Assembly: GCF_004634195.1 (NCBI RefSeq)
Contig: NZ_SKBP01000003.1
Coordinates: 234,341 to 298,340 of the forward strand
DNA from: Flavobacterium salilacus subsp. salilacus
GTDB taxonomy: Bacteria; Bacteroidota; Bacteroidia; Flavobacteriales; Flavobacteriaceae
Reading direction: 5' to 3'
DNA: 64,000 nucleotides
Positions within the stretch are counted from its first letter, which is position 1, and each line of letters begins with the position of its first letter. The position numbers were made by a program, and so were the translations under genes. The notes beneath the pieces are model-generated. The model was not told the origin of the DNA. It did not search any database and saw nothing but the letters and a program-made list of their open reading frames with translations. Of this stretch, positions 1 to 9,379 are shown piece by piece.

Positions 1-566
1 ACAAAGTTGCCGACAGGTACGGCAAAAAGCATCATAATACCTACTGATATTACTACGGCGGTAATCATAATATACAGTGCTCCGGGTAGTCCGTTAGTCA
101 TACCAACAGCCGTAAGGATAGAATCTACAGAAAAGATAAGGTCAATAAGCAGTATTTGCACAATAACATTACTAAATGATTTTTTGGCAGCACTGCCTAA
201 CGATTTTTCCTCTTCTCCTTTATGATCTACTTTTTCATGAATTTCTTTTGTGCTTTTGTATATTAGGAATATACCTCCTGAAAAGAGCACGACCGCTTGC
301 CCGGTAAAACTGGCGCTGAACCACCCCCAGTCAACATTAAACCAAGGCTTTTTCATGGCTATAAGCAGGGTAATACCAAACAGCAGCCCTATACGCATAA
401 ACATAGCAAGGAATAAACCTATTTTAGTAGCACGTTTTCTGTTTTCTGGAGGGAGTTTTCCTGTTACAATAGAAATAAAAATGATATTGTCTATACCCAG
501 TACAATTTCTAAAAAGGTTAATGTTAATAATGCTATCCATGTATCGGGGTTGCTTAAAAATTCCAT
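1..566 (-). CDS. TerC family integral membrane protein (3' end cut off by window)
   Basis: The reverse strand reads MEFLSNPDTW from an ATG at 564-566 and stays open to the window edge, about 188 codons. Two TerC hallmarks are visible: an acidic membrane motif GIDNIIFISI near residue 24 and a second, DLIFSVDSILTAVGM, about 100 residues later. Several hydrophobic helices are present, with a charged loop (STKEIHEKVDHKGEEEK) between the halves. TerC proteins are inner-membrane proteins linked to tellurite resistance and, more generally, to metal (Mn) export in the TerC/Alx group; the substrate here cannot be read. The gene lies 8 bp downstream of the small lipoprotein gene and is probably the last visible member of a leftward operon. 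The C-terminus is not in the window. Confidence 0.9.
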   Translation of the reverse strand, partial: MEFLSNPDTWIALLTLTFLEIVLGIDNIIFISIVTGKLPPENRKRATKIGLFLAMFMRIGLLFGITLLIAMKKPWFNVDWGWFSASFTGQAVVLFSGGIFLIYKSTKEIHEKVDHKGEEEKSLGSAAKKSFSNVIVQILLIDLIFSVDSILTAVGMTNGLPGALYIMITAVVISVGIMMLFAVPVGNF

Positions 567-574
567 AGTTATGT

Positions 575-961
575 TTAGTTTATTTTGGTAACGGTTCCTT
601 TTTGTTTATTGCTGTCGCCTACAATAGAGAATTCAAAAGTATAAGAATCATTGTTTGTGGTTAAAATTTTCATGTGTACGGCTTTCTGTTCCTGCATATT
701 TTTAGGATGTATTTTTTCCAGTATGTACTCGCAGTCATTTATCCAGCGAATGGAAGCGGTATCAGTTTTACCCTCAAAAGTTTCAATCTCTATTTCTTCA
801 TTACGCTCAAAATACGTAACTTTTTTTTCGCCGTCAATTTCGTGCTCAAATTTAAATTTCCCCGTTTTAAAATCAGTACAATTGCGTTCCTGATTGTAAC
901 ATGAGGCTAAAAGAAATATGCTGAAAAAAAGTATATAATTAAATTTATGATTCATTTTCAA
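575..961 (-). CDS. Small conserved lipoprotein of unknown function
   Basis: This 128-residue protein starts MKMNHKFNYILFF and has a lipoprotein signal ending LLASC, so the Cys near residue 21 would be lipidated. The exported part is short, hydrophilic and rich in Glu and Lys, and contains two further Cys residues (RNCTDF, NDCEYIL) that could form a disulfide. A second in-frame ATG two codons later (position 955) is an equally good start. It overlaps the end of the upstream small membrane protein gene by 17 bp (11 bp with the later start), which suggests translational coupling. I recognise it only as a flavobacterial conserved hypothetical. It probably sits on the periplasmic face of a membrane. 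Confidence 0.75.
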   Translation of the reverse strand: MKMNHKFNYILFFSIFLLASCYNQERNCTDFKTGKFKFEHEIDGEKKVTYFERNEEIEIETFEGKTDTASIRWINDCEYILEKIHPKNMQEQKAVHMKILTTNNDSYTFEFSIVGDSNKQKGTVTKIN

Positions 962-1172
962 AAAGGCTTTTCATTATTGTTTTTAACCCTATGGCAACCA
1001 TAAAAATAGCCAACAGGCAAAATATGATACCCAACCCCAGTACAGGTATATATAGCGGATGCTCCTGGTTTTTGAAAGAACTGTGTATTACGGAAGGACC
1101 TATAAAGAATAACGGAAGTGCCCAGCCCATATATTTAAGTCCTTTTACCAATATTTTTTTATCTGTTGCCAT
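945..1172 (-). CDS. DUF6095-like small membrane protein
   Basis: This 75-residue protein has two predicted transmembrane helices (about residues 14-30 and 42-66) separated by a short loop containing HSSFKNQEHPLY. The basic N-terminus (MATDKKILVKGLKY) and acidic tail (SLFENES) suggest both ends are cytoplasmic. The length and pattern match the flavobacterial family I recall as DUF6095, of unknown function. Its start lies inside the murQ coding end (14-bp overlap), and its own end overlaps the lipoprotein gene, so the three genes are very likely one transcript. No catalytic motif is visible. Confidence 0.8.
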   Translation of the reverse strand: MATDKKILVKGLKYMGWALPLFFIGPSVIHSSFKNQEHPLYIPVLGLGIIFCLLAIFMVAIGLKTIMKSLFENES

Positions 1173-1974
1173 ACTGTTCTATTGCGGTTCTTACATTTTT
1201 ATGTTCATTCAATAAGGCAGTAGCTTCCTCTTCAGAGATGTTCAATTCATCGATTAACATCCTGATACCACGATTTACCAACTTATGGTTACTAAGCTGC
1301 ATATCTACCATTTTATTACCTTTAACGCGACCGAGTTGTATCATTGCTGTTGTAGATATCATATTCAGTACCAGTTTTTGCGCCGTTCCCGCCTTCATGC
1401 GCGAACTGCCTGTTACAAACTCCGCACCCGTTACTGCCTCTACAGGATATTGTGCTGCCTTTGCCAATGGGCTGCCGCTGTTACAGGTAATGCAACCTGT
1501 AGTAATGCCATTTTTGTTACACATTTCCAGTCCGCCTATAACATAAGGCGTTGTACCCGATGCAGCAATACCAATAACAATATCATTACTATTTATGTTA
1601 TAACTGCTAAGATCTTTCCAAGCTTGTTCTCTATCATCTTCGGCAAACTCTACCGCTTTGCGTATCGCCGTATCGCCACCGGCAATAATACCAATAACAA
1701 GGTCGAAAGGTACGCCAAAAGTAGGAGGGCACTCCGAAGCATCTACAATACCCAAACGCCCGCTTGTGCCTGCGCCGATGTAAAAAAGCCTGCCACCCAG
1801 TTTTAATTGTGCAGTTACCTTTTCAGTCAGCTTTTCTATTTGCGGTAACGCCTTTTCTACGGCAAGCGGAACGGTTTTATCTTCGGTGTTAATGTTACGT
1901 AACAATTCGGCTACCGACATTTTTTCTAAATGTTCATATTTCGAGCTTTGTTCTGTAGTTCTTGTAAAAGCCAT
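1159..1974 (-). CDS. murQ: N-acetylmuramic acid 6-phosphate etherase
   Basis: MurQ cleaves the lactyl ether of MurNAc-6-phosphate to GlcNAc-6-phosphate and D-lactate during cytoplasmic recycling of cell-wall sugars. The 271-residue protein is a SIS-domain enzyme. The sugar-phosphate loop GAGTSGRLGI is at residues 67-76, followed by the conserved ASECPPTFG with the catalytic-type Glu near 81. A second SIS segment (GIAASGTTPYV) lies near 140, and the GSSRMKAGTAQKL signature is near 195. The length is slightly shorter than the E. coli enzyme (298). No anmK or muramyl transporter is adjacent; the neighbours are metal and membrane proteins, so the operon is not a dedicated recycling unit. Confidence 0.95.
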   Translation of the reverse strand: MAFTRTTEQSSKYEHLEKMSVAELLRNINTEDKTVPLAVEKALPQIEKLTEKVTAQLKLGGRLFYIGAGTSGRLGIVDASECPPTFGVPFDLVIGIIAGGDTAIRKAVEFAEDDREQAWKDLSSYNINSNDIVIGIAASGTTPYVIGGLEMCNKNGITTGCITCNSGSPLAKAAQYPVEAVTGAEFVTGSSRMKAGTAQKLVLNMISTTAMIQLGRVKGNKMVDMQLSNHKLVNRGIRMLIDELNISEEEATALLNEHKNVRTAIEQYGNR

Positions 1975-1998
1975 GAGTGAAATTACTTTAGCGTAAAA

Positions 1999-2724
1999 TT
2001 ATAGAAAATATGCCATAATAACCCCCAGTATGATAGCTAAAAGTTTTGCCATATTAAATTTATGCCCTTCGCTGCTCTCAAAAATGATTGTAGATGAAAT
2101 ATGGAATAATATGCCTACTACAATAGCCGAAATTTCGGTATAATAATTTCCTATAAATGCTAATTGTCCTGATAATAATGTTCCTAAAGGTGTCATTACT
2201 GCGAATGCCATCATAAACAGCAGTATAATAGTTTTATTTAGCCCTGAGTTTACAAAAAAGGCGGTAAGTATAATAGCGATAGGGAAGTGGTGTATGGCTA
2301 TGCCCCATGCCAAATCATGATGATGGCTTACAGGCATACCCTCCAGTAACGCATGGGTACATAAACTGATGAACAGCAGCCAGGGCATACTGTTGCTATG
2401 CTCGTGCCCTTGCCCGTGCACATGCCCGTGTTCTGCACCTTTAGAAAAATATTCCAGTATAATTTGGAATATTATACCGGCCATAATGTACAGCCCTATA
2501 GGGTTATTACCATGTTCGTGCGCATGGTTATGCCCATGCTCCGCATGTCCCATCATTACACTTTTGTACACATCGGGCAACAGGTGCATTACCGTAAGCG
2601 ACAGTAGAAAAGAGCCACTAAAGGCAAGCAGTAATTTAAGGTTTTGACGGTTAGTAGGTTTTAAAATCAGTGCTATTGCATAGCCCAAAACAACAGATAA
2701 TAACGGGAGTATGTATATCATCAT
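1999..2724 (-). CDS. ZIP family divalent metal transporter
   Basis: This 241-residue polytopic membrane protein probably imports Zn2+ or another divalent cation. His-rich segments lie between helices (GHAEHGHNHAHEHG near residue 60 and EHGHVHGQGHEHS near 98). The metal-binding helix pair shows HALLEGMP near 124 and IHHFPIAI near 144, matching ZIP helices 4 and 5. The gene's ATG overlaps the stop of the upstream methyltransferase by one base (TAATG arrangement), indicating coupling. It is followed 24 bp later by murQ. Metal specificity cannot be deduced from the sequence. Confidence 0.93.
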   Translation of the reverse strand: MMIYILPLLSVVLGYAIALILKPTNRQNLKLLLAFSGSFLLSLTVMHLLPDVYKSVMMGHAEHGHNHAHEHGNNPIGLYIMAGIIFQIILEYFSKGAEHGHVHGQGHEHSNSMPWLLFISLCTHALLEGMPVSHHHDLAWGIAIHHFPIAIILTAFFVNSGLNKTIILLFMMAFAVMTPLGTLLSGQLAFIGNYYTEISAIVVGILFHISSTIIFESSEGHKFNMAKLLAIILGVIMAYFL

Positions 2725-3455
2725 TATTTAAAAATCATAATTAAACGTTCTGACTCGTTTTTATAAAACTTATGCAGCTTATAATCGCCAAAAACATCAA
2801 GCAGGTCAATACCCGCTTTTTCCATCATAGCTTCAAAATCTTCAAGCGTTAATGCTTTTACACTTTCGGTATAATTGAAAGTTTTGCCTTGGTGTTCAAA
2901 ACTTATTTCTTTAACGATATGGTCGTCTTTCAGGTATTTTTTTATATGAAATTCGATACCTTCTACTGTTTTTGTTTGTTCTGCGACAAGATTTTTCAAT
3001 ACATAATGCACATTCATAAAATCAATTACGGCAAAGCCATATTCGCTGAGGCTGTTGTGTATTGCTTTTAGGGTGGTAAAGTTATCTTCGTCATTTTCGA
3101 AGTAGCCAAAACTGGTAAACAGGTTAAATATGGCATCAAATTTTTCTTCAAATGGCTCACGCATATCGTGTACCTTAAAATGCAGTTTTTCATTACTGAA
3201 TTTTGAAGCCGCTGCAATACTGTTTTCAGAGAGGTCGGCCCCTGTAACATCATACCCTAACTCATTCAGATATATGGAGTGCCTGCCTTTGCCACATGCC
3301 AAGTCGAGTATTTTAGCATTTTCAGGTAAGTTCAGGTAATTGGTAAGCGTGTCCATAAAGGCTCGCGCTTCGGTATAATCACGATCTTTATATAAAATAT
3401 GGTAGTAAGGTGTATCGAACCACGATGCAAACCAGTTACATTTTTCTTCTTGCAT
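2724..3455 (-). CDS. Class I SAM-dependent methyltransferase
   Basis: The protein is about 243 residues if started at MQEEKCNWF (position 3455); an in-frame ATG seven codons upstream (3476) is less convincing. Rossmann motif I is ILDLACGKGRHSIYL, followed by the acidic motif II region VTGADLSENS, as in methyltransferase-25/11 enzymes. The N-terminal segment WFDTPYYHILYKDRDYTEA is typical of the flavobacterial proteins annotated only as SAM-dependent methyltransferase. The substrate is unknown. It is the first gene of the leftward run that continues into the ZIP transporter and murQ. Confidence 0.9.
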   Translation of the reverse strand: MQEEKCNWFASWFDTPYYHILYKDRDYTEARAFMDTLTNYLNLPENAKILDLACGKGRHSIYLNELGYDVTGADLSENSIAAASKFSNEKLHFKVHDMREPFEEKFDAIFNLFTSFGYFENDEDNFTTLKAIHNSLSEYGFAVIDFMNVHYVLKNLVAEQTKTVEGIEFHIKKYLKDDHIVKEISFEHQGKTFNYTESVKALTLEDFEAMMEKAGIDLLDVFGDYKLHKFYKNESERLIMIFK

Positions 3456-3547
3456 GGAAATTATTTGTAACCGCAAATTTATTAATAATTATGGTATGTA
3501 AAGCATAATTATTTAAATAAATGCAATATTGTTGCAATAGTGTAATA

Positions 3548-5005
3548 TTACTGTTTTATCAGCCTTCTTATTTTGATGCTAAAGGCAGCAAAAATAAGTG
3601 TCATTATCGGGCTGAGTATATTAAAGAAGGCATAAGGCAAGTAGGCAAATGTACTAACCCCTAATACGCCTGACTGGTAAGCCCCGCAGGTATTCCAAGG
3701 GACAAGTACAGAGGTTACTGTACCCGAATCTTCCAGTGTACGGCTCAGGTTTTCGGGAGCAAGCCCTTTTTCTCTGTAGGCATCGGCAAACATTTTTCCC
3801 GGTACTACAATAGCAAGGTACTGGTCGGATGCTGTAACGTTTAATACTACACAACTTGCTACAGTACTGGCAAAAAGTCCGAAGATACCTTTAGCCACTT
3901 TCAACAATGCATCACTAATGGTTCGCAATGCACCTATAGCCTCCATAACACCGCCAAATACCATAGCACAAAGTATAAGCCATATAGTACCCATCATTTT
4001 TTGCATTCCGCCCGATGTGAATAAGTCTTTCAACATTTCGTTATCGGTTGGTACGGTAGTTTCTACTGTTATGGCATTCATCACGCCTTTATAGCCCGAA
4101 GCAAAGTTTAATGTATCAGCACCGCCTATTTTTGCTACAAGTTCGGGCTGAAATATAAGGGCAAACAATCCGCCTAAAAGTGTACCCAGCATCAGGGCAA
4201 TAAGCGGTTCGGTTTTCTTTACAATGAGTACTATAACAATAACCGGAACAAGAAACAGCCATCCGTTTATGTTAAAGCTTTCCTTTATCGCAAGCAATGT
4301 CTCCGGAGCATCGGCAGTACCCGATGTAGTTTGCGTAAGCCCCAGTATGATGAAAAGTATCAGTGTTATGGCATAGGTAGGCACGGTAGTGAGTGCCATA
4401 TAGCGTATGTGCGTAAACAAATCAGTACCCGCCATAGCAGGGGCAAGGTTGGTAGTATCAGACAACGGTGACATTTTATCGCCAAAATAAGCTCCTGATA
4501 TTACGGCACCGGCTACCATACCGGAATTCATGCCCATAGCATTGCCAATACCTATCAGGGCTATACCTACCGTAGCCGAAGTTGTCCATGAACTGCCTGT
4601 AGCGATAGATATGATAGAGCATATTACTACACAGGCGGGCAGGAAAACATCAGGGTTTAATATTTGCAGCCCATAATATATCATAGCAGGGATAATACCG
4701 CTTAACAGCCAAGTACCCGATAATGCACCTACGAGTAGTAATATTAATATAGCACCCGCAGTCGATTTTATATTTTTAGATACCTTTTCGAGCATCTTAT
4801 GATAGGGCACTTTATTAGCAAAGCCCACTATGGCAGCAATAGCACCACCTATAAGCAGTACAAACTGGTTAGAGCCACTAAGGGCATCATCGCCGTAGAT
4901 ATATACATTATAGGCTAAAATGATAACAAGTAAAATAACGGGTATAAGTGCCTGAAAAAGGCTTATTGATTTTTTAGTATCGGTAGTACCGGAAGTATTG
5001 TCCAT
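3548..5005 (-). CDS. nhaC: Na+/H+ antiporter, NhaC family
   Basis: This 485-residue inner-membrane protein has about eleven hydrophobic segments. Its ISGAYFGDKMSPLSDTTNLAPA signature (split here as GAYFGDKMSPLSDTTNLAPA) is typical of NhaC transporters, which exchange Na+ or small organic acids against H+. The second half carries the matching inverted-repeat motif TASDQYLAIVVPGKMF and a C-terminal LSRTLEDSGTVTSVLVPWN. The N-terminus is soluble and Thr/Ser-rich. The gene stands alone between a 94-bp gap and a 71-bp gap. Sodium versus malate/lactate specificity cannot be decided. Confidence 0.93.
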   Translation of the reverse strand: MDNTSGTTDTKKSISLFQALIPVILLVIILAYNVYIYGDDALSGSNQFVLLIGGAIAAIVGFANKVPYHKMLEKVSKNIKSTAGAILILLLVGALSGTWLLSGIIPAMIYYGLQILNPDVFLPACVVICSIISIATGSSWTTSATVGIALIGIGNAMGMNSGMVAGAVISGAYFGDKMSPLSDTTNLAPAMAGTDLFTHIRYMALTTVPTYAITLILFIILGLTQTTSGTADAPETLLAIKESFNINGWLFLVPVIVIVLIVKKTEPLIALMLGTLLGGLFALIFQPELVAKIGGADTLNFASGYKGVMNAITVETTVPTDNEMLKDLFTSGGMQKMMGTIWLILCAMVFGGVMEAIGALRTISDALLKVAKGIFGLFASTVASCVVLNVTASDQYLAIVVPGKMFADAYREKGLAPENLSRTLEDSGTVTSVLVPWNTCGAYQSGVLGVSTFAYLPYAFFNILSPIMTLIFAAFSIKIRRLIKQ

Positions 5006-5099
5006 GTAAAATTTTCGGGTATTAAAGGATGCAATTTAGTAAAATTCTACGAATGCTAATTTAATATGCCGATTTAATAGTAAAAATGGAATATAGCTG

Positions 5100-5876
5100 T
5101 TAAAACTTCTCAAACACGCCCAACCCGAATAAAGCAAAGTCATACTTTACAGGGTCGGTGGCATCCATGAGGCGAAGTTGTGCGTCCAGCTCCGCTAAGG
5201 CTTTGGCATCGTTTTGCTTACGGGTAAGAATGCCCAGTTTTCGCGCTACGTTACCACTATGTATATCAAGCGGACAGGAGAGGGCAGCGGGCGGGATGCT
5301 TTTCCAAATTCCCAAATCTACACCCGTAGTATCGTTACGTACCATCCAGCGCAGGAACATATTAATACGTTTTGCTGCCGAACCATTCAACGGGTCAGAT
5401 ACGTGTTTTTGTGTACGAGGCTGGTGTACTATTTCAAAAAATACTTTTTTAAACTCGTGTATGCTTTTTTGCAGGCTGTTGTTTTCGATATTCTTAGCAA
5501 AAACAGCTTCCAGTCCGTTGTGTTGGGTGTAGATGTTTTGCAATGCTTTTATGAAAGTGGTAAAGTCTGCACCGTTAAACGTGCGGTGTACAAAGCCCTC
5601 AAGCGATTCCAAATGATGTTCTTTGTGGTTCATCACAAAGTCGTAGGGGCTGTTGCCCATCAGTTCCATCATTTTATGGGCGTTGTTAATAATCATTTTT
5701 CTATTACCCCAAGCGATGGTTGCAGCCAGAAAGCCCGCTATTTCTATATCCTTTTTTTGCGTAAATAAATGCGGTATTTGTATCGGGTCAGATTCTATAA
5801 AATCGGATTTATTGTATAGTAGTACTTTTTCGTTAAGAAAGTCTTTTAGCTCTGTTGCATTCAGCGTTATTTCCAT
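5100..5876 (-). CDS. TIGR02757 / DUF2400 family protein
   Basis: This 258-residue soluble protein is recognised by its C-terminal block PLDIHSGNVARKLGILTRKQND followed by DATDPVKYDFALFGLGVFEKF (quoted in parts), the signature of the DUF2400/TIGR02757 family. The N-terminal part contains AGFLAATIAWGNRKMIINNA, another conserved block. The family is widespread in Bacteroidota and its biochemical role is not known to me. It begins 28 bp after the end of the large membrane-protein gene upstream and may share its transcript. Confidence 0.88.
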   Translation of the reverse strand: MEITLNATELKDFLNEKVLLYNKSDFIESDPIQIPHLFTQKKDIEIAGFLAATIAWGNRKMIINNAHKMMELMGNSPYDFVMNHKEHHLESLEGFVHRTFNGADFTTFIKALQNIYTQHNGLEAVFAKNIENNSLQKSIHEFKKVFFEIVHQPRTQKHVSDPLNGSAAKRINMFLRWMVRNDTTGVDLGIWKSIPPAALSCPLDIHSGNVARKLGILTRKQNDAKALAELDAQLRLMDATDPVKYDFALFGLGVFEKF

Positions 5877-5904
5877 AAAGGCAAAGATACTAAAGCCCTA
5901 AAAA

Positions 5905-7548
5905 TTATTCTCTTAAAGTTTTTTCCGAAATAAAGCCATCTTCTAATGACTCTCCTCTTAATTGTGGAATGTATCCTGTTTTTCGCTCAAAATAATTAAT
6001 CTGTGCTTCATTAATGCAGGGTAACGAACCATCGGCAGTACCAAAAATAAAGAAATTGGTTTCAGGAGAGTAATACTCAAGGTTTCCCATTTGTTTTTGA
6101 ATGAATTTCATTTCAGGATAGCGGGTAACAGGCTCAGGGCGATAAAGCTGTGATAATTGAAATCCTGATCGCGACTGATGAAATTTATTTGGAGTAATGG
6201 AGATAAAACTGAAATTGAAAAACAGGACAAAAGCAGCCAATGCCCCGCCAAGCATAACTATTTTATTGAAAACCCTCGACTGTACATAGCTCATTATTTC
6301 ATTGCCGATAAACAGCAGGAAGAATATCATTTCCGGCAGGAAAAATCGATACTGTGGCGAAGTAAATAATAAAATAACGAAATGTACTAAGAATACTATA
6401 TATACAGCGCGATAGCTTTTATTACGGCGTATTATCCTGAAATTTGGTAGTAATAAAAATAAAATCACGATTAGTTTATTCAATATTCCTTTAATTCCCT
6501 CCATCTGTAACCAGCTTGCTATCTTTTGTATAAAAGGGGCATCTGTGCCTACACCATATACATCTTTATGGGCTATTGCGCCCATGCTGTCTGTTATAGC
6601 TTGAGGTACAACCCAGTCGTTATCAGCAGCTATATTTGTAAAAGGATATAACGGATAGCCCGAAACGATAGTATTCTTTACCATCCATATTACTGCGAAA
6701 ACAACTGCTGTTTTTATAAAGAAGAATCGTTTTTTTTGAGTAGATAGTTTAAACAGGAATAGCAGCGCCAACGGTGCAATGGTAACTTTTATAAAAGCTA
6801 TAAATGCGAGCAGCAGCAAGCTGACCTTAAAATCATCCTCAGATTTTTTTTCGGTGTACAAATAGAGTATAACAGGGATAATTATCAAAACAGGCAGGTC
6901 AGGCGAGGGGGCGTCGAGGAAGAGGAAGTACACTGTTGAAAATACAGGCAGCAGACTGAACCAACCGTCTTTGTTTTTACTCTCTGTAATGCAGTATAGC
7001 ATACAGATGATGAATAGGAATCCGTTGAGGTCGTTAAACGTAATGCCTAAAAAATTCAGGTTTAAACCTGCATGCAGTATATGCCAGGGCGATGTTTGTG
7101 CCAGGTAAATATGGAGGTTGCCCAAGCCCTTTACCAGTCCGTATTGGTTTATCCATTTTATGGTTTGGATGTAGTAGCTTTCGTTATCAATAACAAAAGG
7201 GAGTTGTGCGCTTTTTAAAGCTGCACCCAAAAGCAGTAAAATGATTATTGACTTATGAAACAGTGTAAGGCTTTGTAAGTCTTTATAAAATGTGCTTAGT
7301 ATTTCGTTTAACTCTTTTCGGTAAAAGAAATAGAGCAAAACACTCAAAAAAATATAACATAAAAAACTATTAGCCCCAAGCGGAACAAAAAGAGCAGTTA
7401 TCGTAAAACTTACTGTGAGAAACAGCAGCCCCAATAGTACTGTAATACAAGCACGCGTTGTTTTTAGCTTAATTCCCTTTTGCAGTACTACGCCAAAAGG
7501 CAGTATCAGGAAAAACAAAAACAGCCAATATGCCAGTATCAGTATCAT
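5905..7548 (-). CDS. Large polytopic membrane protein, GT-C glycosyltransferase-like
   Basis: This 547-residue protein has roughly ten or more hydrophobic helices and a soluble C-terminal tail of about 90 residues. The first cytoplasmic/periplasmic loop includes [29 protein letters not shown], resembling the Asp/Glu-containing loop of lipid-linked (GT-C, ArnT/PMT-like) sugar transferases. It resembles the flavobacterial group annotated LIC_10190 family membrane protein. The start codon overlaps the stop of the upstream LolD-type gene by four bases. I infer envelope polysaccharide or protein glycosylation, but no donor or acceptor can be named. Confidence 0.65.
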   Translation of the reverse strand: MILILAYWLFLFFLILPFGVVLQKGIKLKTTRACITVLLGLLFLTVSFTITALFVPLGANSFLCYIFLSVLLYFFYRKELNEILSTFYKDLQSLTLFHKSIIILLLLGAALKSAQLPFVIDNESYYIQTIKWINQYGLVKGLGNLHIYLAQTSPWHILHAGLNLNFLGITFNDLNGFLFIICMLYCITESKNKDGWFSLLPVFSTVYFLFLDAPSPDLPVLIIIPVILYLYTEKKSEDDFKVSLLLLAFIAFIKVTIAPLALLFLFKLSTQKKRFFFIKTAVVFAVIWMVKNTIVSGYPLYPFTNIAADNDWVVPQAITDSMGAIAHKDVYGVGTDAPFIQKIASWLQMEGIKGILNKLIVILFLLLPNFRIIRRNKSYRAVYIVFLVHFVILLFTSPQYRFFLPEMIFFLLFIGNEIMSYVQSRVFNKIVMLGGALAAFVLFFNFSFISITPNKFHQSRSGFQLSQLYRPEPVTRYPEMKFIQKQMGNLEYYSPETNFFIFGTADGSLPCINEAQINYFERKTGYIPQLRGESLEDGFISEKTLRE

Positions 7549-8213
7549 ACATGCTGTACTATTTGCCCGTCGCTCATTATCAGTTTTCGGTCAGCCATAT
7601 TAGCAAGTTCTTCGTTATGGGTAACAATAACAAAAGTTTGCCCCATTTCGTCGCGCAGTTTAAAAAACAGTTTGTGCAGGTTTTCGGCAGAAGCCGTATC
7701 GAGGTTACCCGAAGGTTCATCGGCAAAAATTACGGCAGGGTTATTAATTAAGGCTCTTGCTACCGCCACCCGTTGCTGTTCGCCCCCCGAAAGTTCTCCC
7801 GGTTTGTGGTCTATGCGGTGCGATAACCCTAAATAGTCCAATAACCTTTTAGCTTCGGCTTCCACTTCTTTTTTAGGTCTGTCGGCAATAAAGCCGGGAA
7901 TACAAACATTTTCAAGCGCCGAAAATTCAGGTAATAACTGGTGAAACTGAAATATAAAACCCAGTTGCAGGTTGCGAAAGCGAGACAATGCTTTGTCCTT
8001 CATGTTTAGTATGTCCTCGTTGTTTATTACTAACGAGGTGCCATTTTCTTTAGTAGGCTTGTCAAGTGTGCCCAGTAATTGCAGCAGGGTAGTTTTACCT
8101 GCTCCCGAAGCTCCTACTATCGAAACTATTTCACTTTTTTTAATATGCAGGCTTACTCCTTTTAACACATGGAGGTCGCCATAGTATTTGTGTATATTTT
8201 GTGCCTGTATCAT
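7545..8213 (-). CDS. lolD: ABC transporter ATP-binding protein, LolD/MacB type
   Basis: About 222 residues from [12 protein letters not shown] (position 8213); an upstream ATG at 8228 adds five residues. Walker A is GASGAGKTT, the Q-loop is [17 protein letters not shown], the ABC signature is [16 protein letters not shown] and Walker B is [13 protein letters not shown]. This is the pattern of LolD-like ATPases, which energise lipoprotein release from the inner membrane or MacB-type export. No LolC/E permease is adjacent; in Bacteroidota the permease gene is often elsewhere. The gene is translationally coupled to the polytopic membrane protein downstream. Confidence 0.88.
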   Translation of the reverse strand: MIQAQNIHKYYGDLHVLKGVSLHIKKSEIVSIVGASGAGKTTLLQLLGTLDKPTKENGTSLVINNEDILNMKDKALSRFRNLQLGFIFQFHQLLPEFSALENVCIPGFIADRPKKEVEAEAKRLLDYLGLSHRIDHKPGELSGGEQQRVAVARALINNPAVIFADEPSGNLDTASAENLHKLFFKLRDEMGQTFVIVTHNEELANMADRKLIMSDGQIVQHV

Positions 8214-8350
8214 TCGTGCAGTTTTCACAAAGAAACAAACATTTTAAAAAAGAATACATCTTTTTTGGCACAATATTTCGTATATGATATTTGTAAAGTT
8301 TCGTTAAGTATACTTTGCACAGCGTACTAATCATTAATTTTGGAAAACTT

Positions 8351-9013
8351 ATGAATAAGGCAATAGCAATAGTATTGGCTATGGTTTCATTTTCGTGCCA
8401 GTCGAAGGGAAAAAGCCCAATGACAAGCAATGAGAATGTAACCGAAGCAAAAGAAAAAACAAATAACATGGATAACACAAAAACAGAAACAGCCATTTTT
8501 GCAGGAGGGTGCTTTTGGTGCACCGAAGCTTTTTTTATAGATTTGAAAGGGGTAGAGAAAGTAGTATCGGGTTACATAGGCGGAAAAACCGAGAACCCGA
8601 CTTATAAAGAGGTTTGCAGTGGTTATACCGGTCATGCCGAAGCCATTAAAATAACCTTTAATCCGGATGAGGTGGCGTATGAGGATTTACTGGAAATATT
8701 TTTTGCTACGCACGACCCAACTACGCTGAACAGGCAGGGTGCAGATGTGGGCACACAGTACAGGAGTGAAATATTTTATACTACTGAAGCCCAGAAAACG
8801 ACTGCCGAAAACTTTATTAAACTGCTTACCGGGCAAAATATATTTGATAAAAAAATAGTGACTAAGGTATCTAAGGCTACAACTTTTTATCCTGCCGAAG
8901 ATTATCATCAGGACTATTATGCACAAAATGAAAATCAGCCTTATTGCCAAGCGGTAATAACACCCAAACTGGAAAAGCTGAAAAAGAATTATAAATCGAA
9001 ACTTAAAGAATAA
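8351..9013 (+). CDS. msrA: Peptide-methionine (S)-S-oxide reductase, lipoprotein form
   Basis: MsrA reduces methionine-S-sulfoxide in oxidised proteins. From MNKAIAIVLA (ATG 8351) the protein has 220 residues. A signal peptide ends SFSC with a lipidation-type Cys at residue 16, then a polar linker leads to the catalytic GGCFWCTEAFF (Cys54). The conserved GYIGGKTENPTYKEVCSGYTGHAEA and DYHQDYY blocks follow. The signal peptide predicts an envelope location. An internal ATG at 8468 lies just before the catalytic domain (MDNTKTETAIF) and could give a cytoplasmic form. An ATG upstream at 8315 would put an unlikely extension in front of the signal peptide. Convergent with the next gene, with a shared terminator between. 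Confidence 0.95.
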   Translation: MNKAIAIVLAMVSFSCQSKGKSPMTSNENVTEAKEKTNNMDNTKTETAIFAGGCFWCTEAFFIDLKGVEKVVSGYIGGKTENPTYKEVCSGYTGHAEAIKITFNPDEVAYEDLLEIFFATHDPTTLNRQGADVGTQYRSEIFYTTEAQKTTAENFIKLLTGQNIFDKKIVTKVSKATTFYPAEDYHQDYYAQNENQPYCQAVITPKLEKLKKNYKSKLKE

Positions 9014-9019
9014 TAATTG

Positions 9020-9046
9020 AAAGCCCTGCCAAGCGGGGCTTTTTTA
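9020..9046. terminator. Intrinsic terminator between convergent genes
   Basis: The hairpin AAAGCCCTGC / GCGGGGCTTT has a CAA loop and one G-T pair and is followed by a T run. It lies at the 3' end of msrA and just before the stop of the leftward gene. Confidence 0.8.
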
Positions 9047-9349
9047 TTTTTTGAAGAGAAAGCCGAGCCCTACCATTTTCAGCATTCGTTTTTCGAAAGT
9101 CCAAAAGAAACGGAACTGCCCCGAAATAAAGCCAAAAAATACAAGTAATACCTGATATATAGGGAAGATGAGTATTAAATACAGCGGGATGTAAAAGTAT
9201 AGTGGCAGGGTTTCTTTAGTAACGCCCATCCATGTTAGTACGGGTTTAGACAAATAGGCGGATGTTGACCCTGTAACAGCAAACACTATAAAGATTACTA
9301 CAAGCTGAAAATTGCTTGTTATGCCCCAACGTTTTTTTAATTTTTCCAT
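9044..9349 (-). CDS. DUF6787-like small membrane protein
   Basis: This 101-residue protein begins MEKLKKRWGITSNFQLVVIF and has two strong transmembrane helices (about 15-33 and 50-75). A conserved aromatic-basic tail, SGQFRFFWTFEKRMLKMVG, follows. The pattern is that of a conserved Bacteroidota protein family (I recall it as DUF6787; older annotations call it a prolipoprotein diacylglyceryl transferase-like fragment). No enzymatic motif is visible. Function unknown. It is 30 bp from the lipoprotein gene upstream on the same strand. Confidence 0.75.
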   Translation of the reverse strand: MEKLKKRWGITSNFQLVVIFIVFAVTGSTSAYLSKPVLTWMGVTKETLPLYFYIPLYLILIFPIYQVLLVFFGFISGQFRFFWTFEKRMLKMVGLGFLFKK

Positions 9350-9379
9350 AATAAAAGCCTGACGGCAAATATACCTGTT

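Noticed and set aside
8140..8523. Open frame on the minus strand overlapping lolD and msrA
   Set aside because: It overlaps two well-supported genes and has no recognisable domain.
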